Shown here piece after piece: positions 50,760-60,012 of a DNA stretch of 64,000 nucleotides. The notes beneath the pieces were generated by a model. The model was not told the DNA's origin. It searched no databases and worked only from the letters and a program-made list of their open reading frames with translations. The stretch covers positions 10,168,001-10,232,000 of the forward strand of contig NZ_CP072941.1 of the NCBI RefSeq assembly GCF_018069625.1, written 5' to 3'. The stretch comes from Streptomyces yatensis (GTDB taxonomy: Bacteria > Actinomycetota > Actinomycetes > Streptomycetales > Streptomycetaceae). Numbering within the stretch: the stretch's first letter is position 1; each line of letters starts with the position of its first letter. The translations under genes and the position numbers were made by a program.

Positions 50760-51689
50760 ATGGACTTCACGGATGTGTCACTCACCGCGCTGCGTGTCTT
50801 CCGCGCCGTCGCCGAGCAGGGAACCTTCACCGCGGCCGCCGCGTCCCTCGGCTACACGCAGTCGGCGGTGTCCCGGCAGATCGCCGCGATCGAGCGGGCC
50901 GCCGGCGCGGAGCTGCTCGAGCGGCGCCGCGAGGGCGTACGGCTCACCACGGCCGGGCGCCTCGTCATGCGCCGCGCGACGGTCGTGCTCGACGAGATCG
51001 ACGCCACCGCACGCGAGCTGTCCGGCCTGCCCGAGCAGGCCGCGACGGTGCGCCTCGGCTGGCTGCCCAGCGCCGGTGCCGTCCTGGTTCCCCGCGCCGT
51101 GGCCGCCCTGCGCCATACGGACCCCGGCATTCAGGTCGTCGGCCGGGAGGGCGGCACGCCGGCGCTTGTGCGCGCCCTGCGCGCCGGCAGTCTCGACCTG
51201 GCCCTGCTCGCCTCGGCTCCGCCCTTCCGGCCGCCGGACACCGAGTCGCCCCCGCTCGCCCTGCAGACCCTCACCGAACGCGCCCTGTGTCTGGCCGTGC
51301 CCGAGGCGCATCCGCTGGCCCGCGGCGACTTCATCGACGTGGCCGACCTGCGCGGGCAGCGCTGGATCGCGGGCTCCGCCTCGGGCGAGGACCGGCTGAT
51401 GGGCGTGTGGCCGGGACTGGACGAACGGCCGGAGATCGCCCACACCGCCCGCGACTGGCTCGCCAAACTCCAACTCGTCGCCGCGGGATGCGGATTGACC
51501 ACGGTCCCCGCGGCGCTGGCTTCCGCCGCACCACAAGGCGTCCGCATCCTGCCCGTCCGCGGCGGCCCCCAGGAACAGCGGCGGCTGCTTCTCGCCCACC
51601 CTCCCGGGACGCCGACCGAGCCGGTGACTCGCGTGGCGGCGGCCTTGCGTGCAGCGGCCCTCAACTCGGCCGAACCTGAGGTTTCTTGA
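50760..51689 (+). CDS. LysR-family transcriptional regulator
   Basis: This 309-residue regulator has ALRVFRAVAEQGTFTAAAAS then TQSAVSRQIAAIERAAGAEL, and a LysR effector domain with LRAGSLDLALLAS. Only 71 bases separate its start from the divergent SDR start, so it probably regulates that gene and itself. Confidence 0.93.
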   Translation: MDFTDVSLTALRVFRAVAEQGTFTAAAASLGYTQSAVSRQIAAIERAAGAELLERRREGVRLTTAGRLVMRRATVVLDEIDATARELSGLPEQAATVRLGWLPSAGAVLVPRAVAALRHTDPGIQVVGREGGTPALVRALRAGSLDLALLASAPPFRPPDTESPPLALQTLTERALCLAVPEAHPLARGDFIDVADLRGQRWIAGSASGEDRLMGVWPGLDERPEIAHTARDWLAKLQLVAAGCGLTTVPAALASAAPQGVRILPVRGGPQEQRRLLLAHPPGTPTEPVTRVAAALRAAALNSAEPEVS

Positions 51690-51696
51690 TGCCGAG

Positions 51697-51765
51697 TCAG
51701 CTCTGAGTCGTTTCGATCAGCTCGAGGAGGTCGCCTTCCGGGTCGCTGACGCACGCGTACCGCAG
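51697..51765 (-). pseudogene. Short C-terminal relic of a glyoxalase/VOC protein
   Basis: On the - strand, YACVSDPEGDLLELIETTQ then a stop at 51697-51699 is the typical end of a VOC protein. The preceding bases do not continue the domain in the same frame. It is probably a remnant left between two gene blocks; 51766-51991 shows no other gene. Confidence 0.45.
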
Positions 51766-51991
51766 CCTTGCCCCCGACGAGGACGACGCGTCCGACTTGC
51801 CGCTCCGCGTGGCCGCCGCCGCCCACGGGCATGCCGTGTTCCTCCGTCAGGGCCCGTTCGGCATGGGCGGCGGGGCTCTCGCCGACACGGAGGAGAACTG
51901 CCCACACGGCCCGGGATATCGCGCGGCAGAGGTGTCGGCGGCGATGACCGAACCCGGCCAGGACGCTGGTCGCGGCGGCTCTGCGGCAGGT

Positions 51992-52438
51992 TCACCGCTC
52001 GGGAGAGAACTCCGGCAGCACGCCCTTGGTGAGCAGGAAGCATCCGTACGGTCTGTCCTCGCCGGTGATGACCACCGCGAACGCGGAGCGGGCACGTGCG
52101 TAGAACGCGTGGCGCCCGACTGTCTCCACCGCGACGGGGCGGCCTGATGCCTCCTCGGCGGCGGCGATGAAGTCCATCTGTACCGGCGGCTCGGCGGCGG
52201 CGTCGCCGACGACCTCCATCCTCGCGATGGGTTCGGGGACGAACGTGTCGAGTGGCAGCAGTCCGAGCACTGCCCGGCCCGCCGAGACGACGTCGGTGCC
52301 GTCCAGCCGGATCACACGGTCGTTCACGGAGTGCGCGGGGAAGTTCCGGTCGACCATGGCGATCGTGTCTCCGTGCCCCATCCGCGCGAGCGCGTACAGC
52401 AGGTCCGGGGTCAGGAGCGGGTCGAGTCCTTTGAGCAA
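51992..52438 (-). CDS. RbsD/FucU-family sugar mutarotase
   Basis: This 148-residue protein has LLYALARMGHGDTIAMVDRN with the catalytic His and Asp, and a C-terminal VGRHAFYARARSAFAVVITG, the FucU pattern. It interconverts anomers of fucose or ribose-type sugars. It follows the GH106-like gene by six bases, so it probably handles the released deoxy-sugar. Confidence 0.9.
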   Translation of the reverse strand: MLKGLDPLLTPDLLYALARMGHGDTIAMVDRNFPAHSVNDRVIRLDGTDVVSAGRAVLGLLPLDTFVPEPIARMEVVGDAAAEPPVQMDFIAAAEEASGRPVAVETVGRHAFYARARSAFAVVITGEDRPYGCFLLTKGVLPEFSPER

Positions 52439-52444
52439 GGTGGA

Positions 52445-55336
52445 TCAGCCTTCCGGGGTCGAGGACGAGCGGGGACCGGAGCCGAAACCGCCCGGGGGCG
52501 CACCGGGGTTCGCGGCCGCGGCCGCGCGCGCGTGGCGCAGCAGCGGTGGCGCGAGCAGCCCGCACGGCTCGGGGGCGGCGCGGAGCCCGGTCCCGGCGTA
52601 GTAGCGGTTGGCCGCCGACGGCGCGACCCGGACGCGGAGTTCGTTCCCCCCGGGGCGCAGGGCGTCGGCGGGAATCGTGACGCGGTACGGCGCCCAGGCG
52701 CGCGCCCCCGCGCGCACGCCGTTCACGGACACGATCACAGCTCCGGCGACAGCCGGGAGCGTCAGCTCCAGGGGGACCGGCGTGTCGAGCTCGATCCGCC
52801 GCACATAGTCGGCGGTGCCCGCGAACGCCGGGAGGCCCTGGCGTTCCCAGCCGCACGTCACCGCGATGTCACGGCGGGTGCCCGCCTCCTCGTACGCGTC
52901 CTCGGGGACCTCGAGCAGCCAGCCGGACTCGAGCGCCTCCGGCGCCGACCATTCCGGGGTGCCGTGACCGGCCGCCGCCCCGGCGTCTTCCGTGACATCC
53001 GCCCGGCCCGGAGCGGGCTCCGCGCCCCGGTACACACGCAACAGGCGCAACGCGTTCTGCTCCAGCCGCAGCGTGATGGGGTCCCCGGCTGCTTCGAGGG
53101 CGCGCACGCTACCGTCGGCGGCCTCCCACTCCTCGATATGCCAGGGCCCGTCGGGCAGCACGAGCTCCACGGTGCCCTCGGTCTCGGTGAAGCACGCGAA
53201 ACGGAAGCCGTCGGCCGCGTCCGGGCCGCCGCGCCAGCGCACCGCCGAGCCGGTGGGGACGCGCAGTGTCGGTTCGGCCCGCCCACGCCGCGCGACGAGC
53301 CCGCGCAGGACCGCCTCCTCGGGGACGGCGGCGAACACCTCGGCGGCGGGGGCGATCTCTGCCCAGTCCTCGGCGGCGGTCTGCGGGCCCTCCTGGTAGA
53401 CGGTGGGCGTCGCGCCGCCGGCCAGCAGCCGTACGCCCGATTCGGCCAGGCGGCGAAGCCGGCGCAGCGAGGCGGCCGAGCGCAGCGTGGTCACGGCGGG
53501 AAGCACGAGCGCCCGGTACCGGCGGTCCCCGAAGCACACCGCGCCCTCCTCCACGGCGGCCGCGTCGAGATCGCGTTCGTCCACGAGGTGGAAGCCCACC
53601 CGGGCTTCGGTGAGCGCGCGGGCCCACTCGCCCATCGCCGACGCCTGCTCGCCGAGCTGACCCGCGGTCCACACCGTGCGCAACGGGTACAGGACCGCCA
53701 CGTCGCTCTGTGGTGACACCGGTTCGAGGAATTCGCTCAGCCGCGCGCTCTCGAGCGCGAACCGCGGGTGATGATCGGTGAACCACGGCTCGAAATTGAT
53801 GCCCGGGGGGAAGTCGAAGCGCGGATTCCGCAGCGACTCGTGATCGTCTCCATGGCCGTGGGTCTGGTAGAAGCCATGGAAGATCATCTGTCGCATGCCC
53901 TGCAGATGGTGGTTGATCGCCGTGGTGCGCAACTCCTGCAGGGTCAGCCCCCAGTGGCCGGACCACGGGGTCCCGCCGTCGGGCGGGGTGACGAAGTACT
54001 GCTCGACCATCGTCCCGCCGCGGCCGTGGTGGCGGGCGACCGAGTCGCCGAACACGGGGCTGAGCTGCACCAGGGCGTCCTGCGCGTCCACCGCGGTGAG
54101 GTCGCGGTAGCCGTCCACACCGAAGTGGTCGAGTCCGAAGTTCACGCGCAGGTCCCAGTTCGCGAACGCGGTGTCCAGAGCCCAGCCGCCCACGTGCCCG
54201 AGGACTTCATGGCCGGACTGACGCAGGCCGTGGGCGTGGCTCCAGGCGCGCAGCTTGCCGAGGAAGGTTTCCATCGCGTAGCCGCTGAAGTGCTCGTAGA
54301 ACTGGGCGCGGAGGCTCAGCCGCTCCGGGTCGTCCCCGTCGAGCACGGCGGCGAGCACCTGCGGGGTCCGCCCGCCCCAGCGCTCCCGGATCGAGACGGC
54401 CAGGCTCTCGTGGAACGGCATCGCCGAACGCAGGTCTCCGGTGCGCTGTGCCCAGTCGTAGTACACGGCGTGCGGCTGGTCGAAGAACATGTAGGCGACG
54501 GTGGAGCCGAAGAAGTCGCCCAGGGCATCGGCGAAAGGCTGGTAGCCGGCCTCGATGAAGCGATCGACGGCGACCGGGTCGACGGGATTCACCAGCCGGG
54601 AGGTCGCGCAGCGGGCGGAGACGAACACGATCGCCTCCGCGCCGGCGGGCACGGGCTCGGCGAGGCGGACACGGCACCCGTCGGCGGCGCCGTCCACGCG
54701 GTCGACGAGTCCGGGTCGCTCGGCGGCCGCGCCCTGCTCCCCATCCACGACGAGCGCGTACTCCACCCGCCAGTCGGCCCAGGCGACGACGCCGCCCTCG
54801 TAATGCCAGTCCATCGCGGCCGGGCCGAGGTTCTCCGTCGCCGAGCGGATCCCGCTCAGCGAGCCGTCGGCCGCGCCGGCGGGGATCCGTACCCAGAACA
54901 GATGCCGTTCGCGCAGTTCGTCGTGCCCGGTCACGGCCCGGCCCGCGGCGTGACCGGTCTGCCAGTTGTAGTCGTCATAGATGCCGACGACCATGCCGAG
55001 CTCGGCGGCCGTCCCGACCGCCGCACGGCACGCGGCGAGGTAGTCGTCGTCCAGGTAGTCCTCGATCGGGTACGACAACCGTGCCTGCACCTGGAAGCTC
55101 CGGATCCCGGCGTCGTGCATCTGCCGCACCTGGGCACGGATCGTGTCCTTGTCGGGGAGTCGATGCCAGAACCAGTAGGCGGCGGGCGCATGCCACGGGT
55201 CCGGGTTCCGGAATCGCCGCAGCGCGGTCTCATGTGCGGACAAGGGTGTCAGCTCCTCGAACAGCTCCTCGGGCGGCGGCGAGTCCCGCGCGGGCCTCGC
55301 CGCCACGGGTTGGTCAGCGCTCCGTGCGGTCGGCAA
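52445..55336 (-). CDS. GH106-like glycosidase (alpha-L-rhamnosidase type)
   Basis: This 963-residue protein starts with an AYWFWHRLPDKDTIRAQVRQ segment and continues MHDAGIRSFQVQARLSYP and VVGIYDDYNWQTGHAAGRAV, as in GH106/alpha-L-rhamnosidase-like proteins. A beta-sandwich with VIVSVNGVRAGARAWAPYR follows near residue 860. No signal peptide is visible, so it acts inside the cell or the start is wrong; the ATG at 55336 overlaps the permease gene by 23 bases. The substrate is probably a fucosyl or rhamnosyl conjugate, judging by the FucU neighbour. Confidence 0.8.
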   Translation of the reverse strand: MPTARSADQPVAARPARDSPPPEELFEELTPLSAHETALRRFRNPDPWHAPAAYWFWHRLPDKDTIRAQVRQMHDAGIRSFQVQARLSYPIEDYLDDDYLAACRAAVGTAAELGMVVGIYDDYNWQTGHAAGRAVTGHDELRERHLFWVRIPAGAADGSLSGIRSATENLGPAAMDWHYEGGVVAWADWRVEYALVVDGEQGAAAERPGLVDRVDGAADGCRVRLAEPVPAGAEAIVFVSARCATSRLVNPVDPVAVDRFIEAGYQPFADALGDFFGSTVAYMFFDQPHAVYYDWAQRTGDLRSAMPFHESLAVSIRERWGGRTPQVLAAVLDGDDPERLSLRAQFYEHFSGYAMETFLGKLRAWSHAHGLRQSGHEVLGHVGGWALDTAFANWDLRVNFGLDHFGVDGYRDLTAVDAQDALVQLSPVFGDSVARHHGRGGTMVEQYFVTPPDGGTPWSGHWGLTLQELRTTAINHHLQGMRQMIFHGFYQTHGHGDDHESLRNPRFDFPPGINFEPWFTDHHPRFALESARLSEFLEPVSPQSDVAVLYPLRTVWTAGQLGEQASAMGEWARALTEARVGFHLVDERDLDAAAVEEGAVCFGDRRYRALVLPAVTTLRSAASLRRLRRLAESGVRLLAGGATPTVYQEGPQTAAEDWAEIAPAAEVFAAVPEEAVLRGLVARRGRAEPTLRVPTGSAVRWRGGPDAADGFRFACFTETEGTVELVLPDGPWHIEEWEAADGSVRALEAAGDPITLRLEQNALRLLRVYRGAEPAPGRADVTEDAGAAAGHGTPEWSAPEALESGWLLEVPEDAYEEAGTRRDIAVTCGWERQGLPAFAGTADYVRRIELDTPVPLELTLPAVAGAVIVSVNGVRAGARAWAPYRVTIPADALRPGGNELRVRVAPSAANRYYAGTGLRAAPEPCGLLAPPLLRHARAAAAANPGAPPGGFGSGPRSSSTPEG

Positions 55337-56885
55337 CGTGCCTGCCGTCCGCGCCGGGAGTCGGTACCGGGAGCCCGCCCTCCCCGCGAGCGGTCTCGCC
55401 CGCGGTCACGAGCGAGTAGTCGGGCTTCGGATCCAGCCGGAGTCCGAACGTGAGGATCGCGTAGAGCGCGGCGCCGAGCGCCAGGGCGATGACGATGCCG
55501 AGCCCGCTCGAACCGAACACGCCGGTGCGGCCCTGCTCGGTGAGGAGGAATCCCGTGATCTTCCCGAAGTTCGGGTCGGAGCTCGTCACGAGGCCGAGAC
55601 CGATGACCGTTCCGGTGATCAGACTCACGATCGCCGTCCAGCGCCCGTCGCGGCCGCCGTAGCCGCGCGGGTTCGCCATATCGGTGTTCCAGCCCATGCG
55701 GCGCTGCCGGATGAAGTCGACGAGCTGGATGCCGCCCATGGTGCCCATCATCACGGCGATGAGCGACAGGAACGACTGGAACGTCGCGAGGAACGAGGTG
55801 GAGATGAACAGCAGATAGAAGGCGCCCGCCGCGATGATGACCGCGTTGATCGCGGTCGTCACGGAGCGGCGCAGCGGTACGCCGACCGCCATGAGCGCGA
55901 GGCCGGAGCTGTACATGCCGGTGATGGCGGCCGAAACGAGCGAGATGACGATCACGATGGAGAACGGAACGAAGAACCACATCGGCAGGAGCGCGGTGAG
56001 CGCCCCGATCGGGTCGGACGCCGTGGCGGCACCGAGCTTCGAATCCCCGCCGACGAGCAGCGCGCCGACGGCGAGGAGGATGACAACCGGCAGGCTGAGC
56101 CCGGCGACCGTCCAGCCGATCACGCCGCGCGCCGGGGTCTCCCGCGGGAGGTAACGGGCGAAGTCTCCGCCGTAGTTGAGGAAGCCGAGGCCGACGAGGG
56201 TCATCGCCATGATGATGCCGCCGATGAACACCAGCGGTCCGCCCGCGGGGGTGACACCGAGGTGTGCCCACTCGATCTCGGGCACCATGAATCCGAGGAA
56301 GGCGACCGTCATGATGCCGGTCACCCACGAGATCCAGACCTCGACCTTCATGATGAGCTCGTGGCCGAGGACGGAGACCGCCATCGTCACGGCGAGCACG
56401 AGCACGAACCACAGCACGATCGTGGACGTGGCGCTCGACCCGTCCGCGTCGGCGAACACCGAGGGCCACAGCTTCGCGAACAGGTTCGCACCGGTGGTCG
56501 AGGCAAGGGTGATGATCGTCACCTTCCAGCCCATATTGGACAGGTAGGCGAAGAACGCGGGGATCCTGTTGCCCTTCATGCCGAACGCGAAGCGCGTCTG
56601 GGCGAGGGTCGGCAGTCCGGTGCGGGGCCCGCCGACCGCGAGGATGCCGACGAGGGTGGCCGAGGCGAGGTAGCCGGCGGTCCCGGCGACGATCGTCTGC
56701 CAGACGTTCAGGCCGAGGCCGTAGACGAAGATGCCGTAACTGATGCCGAGGATCGAGATGTTCCAGGCGAACCATACGGCGAACAGCCCCTGCGGCTTCC
56801 CGCGCCGTTCGGCATCGGGAACGGGATTGACGCCGTTCGATTCGACGGTCGTGCCTCTACGACCTTGCTGAGCCTCATTGCTCAT
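55314..56885 (-). CDS. NCS1-family permease (purine/cytosine/allantoin type)
   Basis: This 523-residue membrane protein has about twelve spans and the NCS1 landmarks FAWNISILGISYGIFVYGLG, LPTLAQTRFAFGMKGNRIPA and LNYGGDFARYLPR. NCS1 members import nucleobases, hydantoins, allantoin or vitamins. It is first in the operon with the GH106-like and FucU genes, opposite a LacI regulator. An NCS1 permease with glycosidases suggests a glycosylated nucleobase-like substrate. Confidence 0.9.
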   Translation of the reverse strand: MSNEAQQGRRGTTVESNGVNPVPDAERRGKPQGLFAVWFAWNISILGISYGIFVYGLGLNVWQTIVAGTAGYLASATLVGILAVGGPRTGLPTLAQTRFAFGMKGNRIPAFFAYLSNMGWKVTIITLASTTGANLFAKLWPSVFADADGSSATSTIVLWFVLVLAVTMAVSVLGHELIMKVEVWISWVTGIMTVAFLGFMVPEIEWAHLGVTPAGGPLVFIGGIIMAMTLVGLGFLNYGGDFARYLPRETPARGVIGWTVAGLSLPVVILLAVGALLVGGDSKLGAATASDPIGALTALLPMWFFVPFSIVIVISLVSAAITGMYSSGLALMAVGVPLRRSVTTAINAVIIAAGAFYLLFISTSFLATFQSFLSLIAVMMGTMGGIQLVDFIRQRRMGWNTDMANPRGYGGRDGRWTAIVSLITGTVIGLGLVTSSDPNFGKITGFLLTEQGRTGVFGSSGLGIVIALALGAALYAILTFGLRLDPKPDYSLVTAGETARGEGGLPVPTPGADGRHVADRTER

Positions 56886-57463
56886 GGAAGGGCGCCTTTC
56901 GACGTATGGCGATGGGGGAGGGGCGGTTTGAGTTCGGGGAAGTCGTGGGTGCGCGTTTCGAGGGGTGCGTCGACCGCGTCCGGGGTCGACGCGGCTCCGC
57001 GTGCGGCGTGCGGGGTGACGGCCATCGCGGGCGCGGCGGACCCGTATGCGGCGGTGAGGCGGACCGCTAGGCGGTGGGGTGGACCGCTAATCCGCTGGTG
57101 GCAGGGGCGGCGGGCGCGTCGGTGGACGCGTCGTCGGCGCCGGGGGCGGCCGGGACCGGGGTGGGCAGAAGACCGGCGAGGGACTGGGGTGCGCCTTTGT
57201 CTCCGCCCGCCTGCGCGTGCCCGGTGGTGCGCATCCGCTCAGTACCGTGCGGCAGGCGCGGCAGTGTGTGGCTGGGGCGGAGGTTCACCGATCCGACGGC
57301 AAGCACTCGCCCGCCGCCTCCCGGGGCCTGCGGCGGGTCGTCATGCGGTAATCTCCCCGTCGGAAAACCATTTCCGAACCTAAGCACGCTGGCCCCTGCC
57401 GCGTCAACGGGTCGCCGAAACCGCCCTGATAGCATCGACGGGCAGCAGCCAGGGGAGTTCAGG
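56886..57463. other. Shared upstream region of the NCS1 permease operon and the LacI gene
   Basis: This 578-base region has no convincing gene. It contains GGACCGCTA as a direct repeat with 20-base period (57061-57069, 57081-57089), a dyad ACCGC-TAG-GCGGT (57063-57075), and the LacI operator candidate at 57360-57377. Confidence 0.6.
57360..57377. promoter_or_regulatory. LacI-type operator candidate
   Basis: TCGGAAA-ACCA-TTTCCGA, a perfect 7-base inverted repeat, lies 86 bases before the LacI start in an AT-rich patch. GGAAA...TTTCC dyads are typical for this family. Confidence 0.65.
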
Positions 57464-58435
57464 ATGGGCGCGCGCATCGGCTTGAAGGACGTGGCGTTGC
57501 GCGCGGGGGTGTCGGTGCCGACGGCGAGTCGTGTGCTCTCCGGTGTTCAGCGCAATGTCGATCCGGAGCTGGCGCTGCGGGTGCGGAACGCCTGCGAGGA
57601 ACTGGGCTACCGGGTGAACGCGGCGGCGCGGGCGCTGCGGATTCAGTCGACGGATTCATTGGCGCTGGTCGTTCCCGCGATCGCCAACGCGTACTTCGCT
57701 GAGCTGGTGTCGGCGTATTCGCGCCGCCTGGATCTTCAGGGCAAGCGGCTGGTGACGATCGACACCGGCGAGAGCCCGGAGACCGAGCAGCGCCAGCTCG
57801 GCGCCATGGACCGGGTGCTGGTGGACGCGGTGCTCGTGGTGCCCGCGGCGTTCGAGCGGAGCGGCGCGGCGATCACGGAGCTCGCGCGGTCCAACCGGGT
57901 CGTGCAGGTCGACCGCCGTGCGCGAGGCGTCGAGGCGCCGTCGGTGCGGCTCGACAACGCGGCGGGGGTCCGCCTGCTCGCGGATCACCTGCGGGCGCGG
58001 GGCCGCCGCGGCATCCTGATGGTCGACGCCCAGGAGGACTCCTCGTCGAGCATCGAGCGCACCACCGCGTTCCGCGCGCTCGCCGGGCCGGACGACCAGG
58101 TCCTGGAAATGCCGAACTTCACCGTGGCGAGCGGCATCGAGGCGGCCAAGCTCCTGCTCGCGAACCCGGGCGCCACAGACGCGATCATCTGCACCGCCGA
58201 CACGGTCGCGCTCGGCCTGCTGACCGCGCTTCAGCACGCCGGTAAAAGGGTGCCCGCCGAGTACGCGATCACGAGTTTCGACGGCACGTATATCTCCGGC
58301 ACCGCCGCGCCGGGGCTCACCACCCTGGCCTCGACCGCCGAGCGCATGGTCGAGGCATCACTCGCCCTCCTCGATGGCGGCAGCGGTGATGTCGTCCTGA
58401 AACCCGAGCTCGTGGTCCGCGGTTCCAGCGGCTGA
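57464..58435 (+). CDS. LacI-family transcriptional regulator
   Basis: This 323-residue protein has the HTH LKDVALRAGVSVPTASRVLS and hinge VNAAARALRIQ followed by a periplasmic-binding-like sensor domain ending near FDGTYISGTAAPGLTTL. The ATG at 57464 follows AGGGGAGTTC. It is divergent from the NCS1/GH106/FucU operon and probably represses it. Confidence 0.93.
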   Translation: MGARIGLKDVALRAGVSVPTASRVLSGVQRNVDPELALRVRNACEELGYRVNAAARALRIQSTDSLALVVPAIANAYFAELVSAYSRRLDLQGKRLVTIDTGESPETEQRQLGAMDRVLVDAVLVVPAAFERSGAAITELARSNRVVQVDRRARGVEAPSVRLDNAAGVRLLADHLRARGRRGILMVDAQEDSSSSIERTTAFRALAGPDDQVLEMPNFTVASGIEAAKLLLANPGATDAIICTADTVALGLLTALQHAGKRVPAEYAITSFDGTYISGTAAPGLTTLASTAERMVEASLALLDGGSGDVVLKPELVVRGSSG

Positions 58436-58446
58436 CCGGGGCCCCG

Positions 58447-58459
58447 GGGCCTTCGGCCC
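58447..58459. terminator. Hairpin after the LacI gene
   Basis: GGGCC-TTC-GGCCC lies 12 bases after the LacI stop and is extended by flanking C/G runs. It is short but well placed. Confidence 0.5.
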
Positions 58460-58701
58460 GGCGGTCGATGTGGCGGGTCCACTCCGCCGTTGAGGAAGTG
58501 CCTCGCCAGGGCCGCGCACCGATTGACGAGACGGCCATCGCCCGCCCGCCCGGCTGACAGAGAAGCCGTATACCACGCGGGCCGAGGTGGCCCGGGATCG
58601 GCTGCGAACGTTCCACCGCAGGTCAGCGCCGTGACGGCGACGGCCCTGGCCGGCATCGCCGGAGAAGATCCGTGTTAACTCCGGGAACACCCCTTGCCAA
58701 G

Positions 58702-58731
58702 CGGAGATAGTACGTGTTCGGATTATCTCCG
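58702..58731. promoter_or_regulatory. Operator-like inverted repeat upstream of the nicotinate-type operon
   Basis: CGGAGATA (58702-58709) and TATCTCCG (58724-58731) form a perfect 8-base inverted repeat with a 14-base spacer, about 175 bases before the first gene. TTGCCA at 58694-58699 may be a -35 box. No regulator gene is in the window for this operon. Confidence 0.55.
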
Positions 58732-58907
58732 TCGGCCGGACGACACAAACCGGCCCGAGCCCGCTGTTCGCCATGGGCGGCGAGGGGCCCCGCGCCCCGT
58801 CCGCTCTTCGCCATTTCCCTCGACCGCCGCCCTCAGAGCCTGGCCGCGGCATGCCCGCCGCCACCACAAGGCCGCGGTCGATACCGCAAGCGACCTGGGA
58901 GGAAAAC

Positions 58908-59939
58908 GTGTTCGATCTCTCTTCCGCCGATCTGCTCGACGCCTTCACCCGCGAGTTGCGACTGTGCAAGGTCCGCGAGGGCGAGCACGTGGTCGTACTG
59001 TCGGAGCCCGGCAGCCGGGGCGACTACGTGGCGGCGGCCTTCGGCGCGGCCAAAGCATGTGGTGCACACGTCATCGCGGCAACCGTTCCCGGGGGCAGCC
59101 CCGCACCGATGCCGAGCACACACACCGGCGCGGGCCCCGGACTGCTGTCCGTCCTGAACGACAGCGCCGCCCAGGACCTGCTGAAATCCGCGGACCTGGT
59201 CGTCGACCTGACCCGCGAGGGCTTCATCCACGCGCCGGTCCAGCAGGAGATCCGGCGGGCCGGCACCCGCATCATCTTCATCTGCGACGCGCCCGACGTG
59301 CTCATTCGCAATCTGCCCAACGCCAACGACAAGGCGGAGGTGCAGGAGGGCGTCGACCTGCTGACGAGGTCGTCCGTCATGCACGTCACCTCGGACGCGG
59401 GCACCGACCTGACCGTGCAGCTCGCGGGGTCCAAGCCGGAGTTCCAGTGCGGCTTCGCCGACGATCCGGGCCGCTGGGACCACTGGCCGAGCACCATGGT
59501 GCTGTGCTGGCCCGAGATCTCCAACGGACAGCTCGTGCTGGACGAGGGCGACATCCTGCTGCCCTTCAAGGAGTACGTCAGCAGCCCCGTCACGCTTGAG
59601 GTAGCCGACGGCCACATCGAGAAGGTCTCCGGCGGAGCCCAGGCCCGGATGCTGTCGACGTTCTTCGACGACGCACAGGACCGTTGGGCACGCAGCCTGT
59701 CCCACATGGGCTGGGGGCTGATGCGCACGGCCGACTGGTTCGCCACGGCGATGTACGGCAAGGACGAGCTGATGGGCATGGACGCCCGCGCGTTCGCCGG
59801 GAACTTCCTGTGGTCGACCGGTCCCCACCCGGTCCTGGGCCGCGAGTCGTACGCCCACCTCGACATCGCCATGCGGGGCTGCACCGTCTCCGTGGACGGC
59901 ACCGAGGTCGTCACCGCCGGGACGCTCACCGACCGCTGA
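58908..59939 (+). CDS. nicX: NicX-like 2,5-dihydroxypyridine 5,6-dioxygenase
   Basis: This 343-residue M29-aminopeptidase-fold protein begins LLDAFTRELRLCKVREGEHV, as in NicX. Iron-ligand-type residues occur as His266 (LSHMGW), His317 and Asp319 (AHLDIA), nearly the spacing I recall for Pseudomonas putida NicX (265, 318, 320). NicX opens 2,5-dihydroxypyridine to N-formylmaleamate. The GTG at 58908 follows GGGAGGAAAAC. The next gene is the expected NicC-like hydroxylase. Confidence 0.85.
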   Translation: MFDLSSADLLDAFTRELRLCKVREGEHVVVLSEPGSRGDYVAAAFGAAKACGAHVIAATVPGGSPAPMPSTHTGAGPGLLSVLNDSAAQDLLKSADLVVDLTREGFIHAPVQQEIRRAGTRIIFICDAPDVLIRNLPNANDKAEVQEGVDLLTRSSVMHVTSDAGTDLTVQLAGSKPEFQCGFADDPGRWDHWPSTMVLCWPEISNGQLVLDEGDILLPFKEYVSSPVTLEVADGHIEKVSGGAQARMLSTFFDDAQDRWARSLSHMGWGLMRTADWFATAMYGKDELMGMDARAFAGNFLWSTGPHPVLGRESYAHLDIAMRGCTVSVDGTEVVTAGTLTDR

Positions 59940-60012
59940 GCGCCTTCGGGGCGAGCCGCCGTACCGCCGCGCCGCACACCAGACCATGACGCGCCCGCAC
60001 TTTGGAGGAAGA

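Larger units (their letters stand above)
58436..58907. other. Gene-free region before the nicotinate-type operon
   Basis: This 472-base region holds a short hairpin just after the LacI stop (58447-58459) and the inverted repeat at 58702-58731. No gene is supported; long open frames on both strands here have no recognisable motifs. Confidence 0.6.

Noticed and set aside
56886..57463. An N-terminal extension of the LacI gene back to 57074
   Set aside because: The added 130 residues are Pro/Ala-rich without homology, and a good ribosome-binding site lies directly before 57464.
58694..59599. Alternative upstream starts for the nicX gene (58694 and 58773 frames)
   Set aside because: The 58694 frame is a shadow; in the correct frame the GTG at 58908 has the strong site GGGAGGAAAAC and begins where the NicX family begins.
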